Below are positions 7,082 through 7,955 of a DNA stretch of 7,955 nt, piece by piece. The number at the start of each line of letters is the position of its first letter. The stretch's first letter is position 1. Made by a program: the position numbers and the translations under genes. A model generated the notes under the pieces. That model saw nothing but the letters and a program-made list of their open reading frames with translations. It had not been told where the DNA came from and searched no databases. The DNA comes from Prolixibacteraceae bacterium (GTDB lineage: Bacteria; Bacteroidota; Bacteroidia; Bacteroidales; Prolixibacteraceae). The DNA is taken from contig DPCJ01000042.1 of NCBI GenBank assembly GCA_003516705.1, positions 1 through 7,955 of the forward strand, in the 5' to 3' direction.

Positions 7082-7603
7082 TTACTGGTATTTTACTAAG
7101 ACCTGTGTTTTGTGTTTCATTATTTCCCTTTTCAATGGGGTGTCAATAAATTCAAGGTCGCACACAAAACTAAAACAAATTTTTTCCACACCCAGTTTTT
7201 TCACCATTTGCAAAGCTGCGAAAGCTGTACCTCCGGTAGCCAGCAAGTCGTCATGAATGAGTACCACATCATTCTTTGTTAAACTGTCAACATGCATTTC
7301 AATCCGGTCTTCGCCATATTCCAACTGATAGGTTTCAGTAATAACTTCAGAAGGCAATTTTCCCTTTTTTCTGACCGGAACAAATCCCGCGTTCAGTTTT
7401 GCCGCAATTGCGCCACCGAAAATAAATCCACGAGCTTCGAGGCACACCACCTTTGTTATTCCATCGTTTATAAATTCCCCTTCAACCAATTCAACAACCC
7501 TTTTAAATGCTGCCGGATTTTTAACAAGCGTGGTAATATCTTTAAAATTGATACCTGCTTTTGGATAGTCAGGAATTTCTCTTATCTCGTTTTTCAAATT
7601 CAT
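7082..7603 (-). CDS. apt: Adenine phosphoribosyltransferase
   Basis: A 173-residue type I phosphoribosyltransferase that converts adenine and PRPP to AMP and pyrophosphate in cytoplasmic purine salvage. The N-terminus IREIPDYPKAGINFKDIT (7-24) is typical of Apt. Other marks are CLEARGFIFGGAIA (54-67), the flexible-loop RKKGKLP (78-84), and the PRPP-binding motif VVLIHDDLLATGGTA (113-127). A histidine (H117) sits where many homologues have a hydrophobic or acidic residue before DDLLATGG; it is probably harmless. The start was set at ATG 7603, preceded by an A-rich stretch. The frame continues to a GTG at 7630 that overlaps the mnmG stop and would add MFHVKQKKN, but those codons are the parS palindrome read in frame, so the shorter form is preferred. 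uvrC follows in the same frame after a single TAA. Confidence 0.94.
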   Translation of the reverse strand: MNLKNEIREIPDYPKAGINFKDITTLVKNPAAFKRVVELVEGEFINDGITKVVCLEARGFIFGGAIAAKLNAGFVPVRKKGKLPSEVITETYQLEYGEDRIEMHVDSLTKNDVVLIHDDLLATGGTAFAALQMVKKLGVEKICFSFVCDLEFIDTPLKREIMKHKTQVLVKYQ

Positions 7604-7613
7604 ATTTTTCTTT

Positions 7614-7629
7614 TGTTTCACGTGAAACA
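7614..7629. other. Perfect parS (ParB-binding) site between mnmG and apt
   Basis: TGTTTCACGTGAAACA is a 16-bp perfect palindrome identical to the chromosomal parS consensus known from Bacillus and widely conserved across bacteria. It lies directly after the mnmG stop codon (7632-7630) and before the apt ATG (7603). ParB dimers load at such sites, spread, and recruit condensin and ParA for origin segregation; sites cluster near oriC. Identity of all 16 bases makes chance very unlikely. No parA or parB gene is in the window. Confidence 0.85.
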
Positions 7630-7955
7630 CTATCTTCCCATTAATATCAATAATACATTTATGTCGGCAGGTGATACACCTGAAATTCTTTTTGCCTGAC
7701 CAATTGTTTTTGGATTTATCTTTTCCAGTTTTTGTCTGGCCTCGGTTGAAATAGACTTAATTTCATTATAATTAAACCTGTTCTCAATATTCAGGTTTTC
7801 CAGTTTATCCTGTTTCTCTGCAAGTTGTTTCTCCCTATTGATGTATCCTTCATACTTTATTATGATTTCGGCTCCTTCAAGTATTTCCATTCTTCTGTTC
7901 TCAGGAAGTATTTCCAGAAAAGCTTTAAATGGGGTAAGCGGTTCTATTAAATCAA
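7630..7955 (-). CDS. mnmG: tRNA uridine-5-carboxymethylaminomethyl modification enzyme MnmG/GidA, C-terminal part (partial)
   Basis: The last 107 residues of MnmG; the gene runs off the right edge, and the frame is open from 7955 to a TAG at 7632-7630. MnmG, an FAD and NADH enzyme working with the GTPase MnmE, installs the carboxymethylaminomethyl group at C5 of U34 in tRNAs. The visible tail matches the conserved C-terminal helical domain: ILEGAEIIIKYEGYINREK, NYNEIKSISTEARQKLEKI, and the hallmark KTIGQAKRISGVSPADINVLLILMGR ending. This domain binds MnmE and tRNA. The FAD-binding part is outside the window. The ATG at 7890 is internal, since the family sequence continues upstream (DLIEPLTPFKAFLEILPENRR). 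It is the first visible gene of the minus-strand unit with apt, uvrC and mnmA. Confidence 0.95.
   Translation of the reverse strand, partial: DLIEPLTPFKAFLEILPENRRMEILEGAEIIIKYEGYINREKQLAEKQDKLENLNIENRFNYNEIKSISTEARQKLEKINPKTIGQAKRISGVSPADINVLLILMGR

Noticed and set aside
7604..7630. apt start at GTG 7630 giving an MFHVKQ N-terminus
   Set aside because: These codons are the parS palindrome translated; ATG 7603 matches the Apt family start. The GTG cannot be excluded.
7292..7699. Plus-strand 135-codon open frame opposite apt and the end of mnmG
   Set aside because: It crosses two well-supported minus-strand genes and the parS site and shows no family features.

Overview
The window looks like chromosomal housekeeping DNA from a member of the Bacteroidota, probably Bacteroidales or Marinilabiliales-like; this placement is inference. 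It rests on AT-rich composition, almost no Shine-Dalgarno sequences, promoter-like TAnnTTTG boxes just before start codons, a DUF5686-type protein end next to rbfA, and a LolC/LolE-like permease directly after rbfA. No mobile element, CRISPR array, rRNA or tRNA gene was seen. Coding density is high, and only two short intergenic stretches (about 145 and 120 bases) separate transcription units.

Left half, plus strand: the C-terminal end of a probable DUF5686/carboxypeptidase-regulatory-like envelope protein (2-283); rbfA (366-713); an FtsX-like lipoprotein-release permease (743-1969); tdh, threonine 3-dehydrogenase (2116-3144), closed by a strong intrinsic-terminator hairpin (3176-3217); and rsgA (3264-4214) behind its own promoter-like box. 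RbfA and RsgA act at the same late step of 30S ribosome maturation.

Right half, minus strand, read from right to left: the end of mnmG (7955-7630), apt (7603-7082), uvrC (7081-5261) and an mnmA-family thiouridylase (5264-4215). The junctions are extremely tight: the uvrC start codon directly follows the apt stop, and uvrC and mnmA overlap by ATGA. This indicates one polycistronic unit combining tRNA U34 modification (MnmG, MnmA), adenine salvage (Apt) and nucleotide excision repair (UvrC). It converges on rsgA with zero spacing between stop codons.

The most notable non-coding signal is a perfect 16-bp palindrome, TGTTTCACGTGAAACA, at 7614-7629, between mnmG and apt. It is identical to the known chromosomal parS (ParB-binding) consensus. 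Its 12-bp core TTTCACGTGAAA occurs twice more in the window, at 1496-1507 inside the permease gene and at 3188-3199 at the tip of the tdh terminator hairpin. Three copies of a 12-mer in 8 kb is far above chance and suggests an origin-proximal ParB-loading or centromere region. I see no evidence of a wholly new system; the protein genes are recognisable families.
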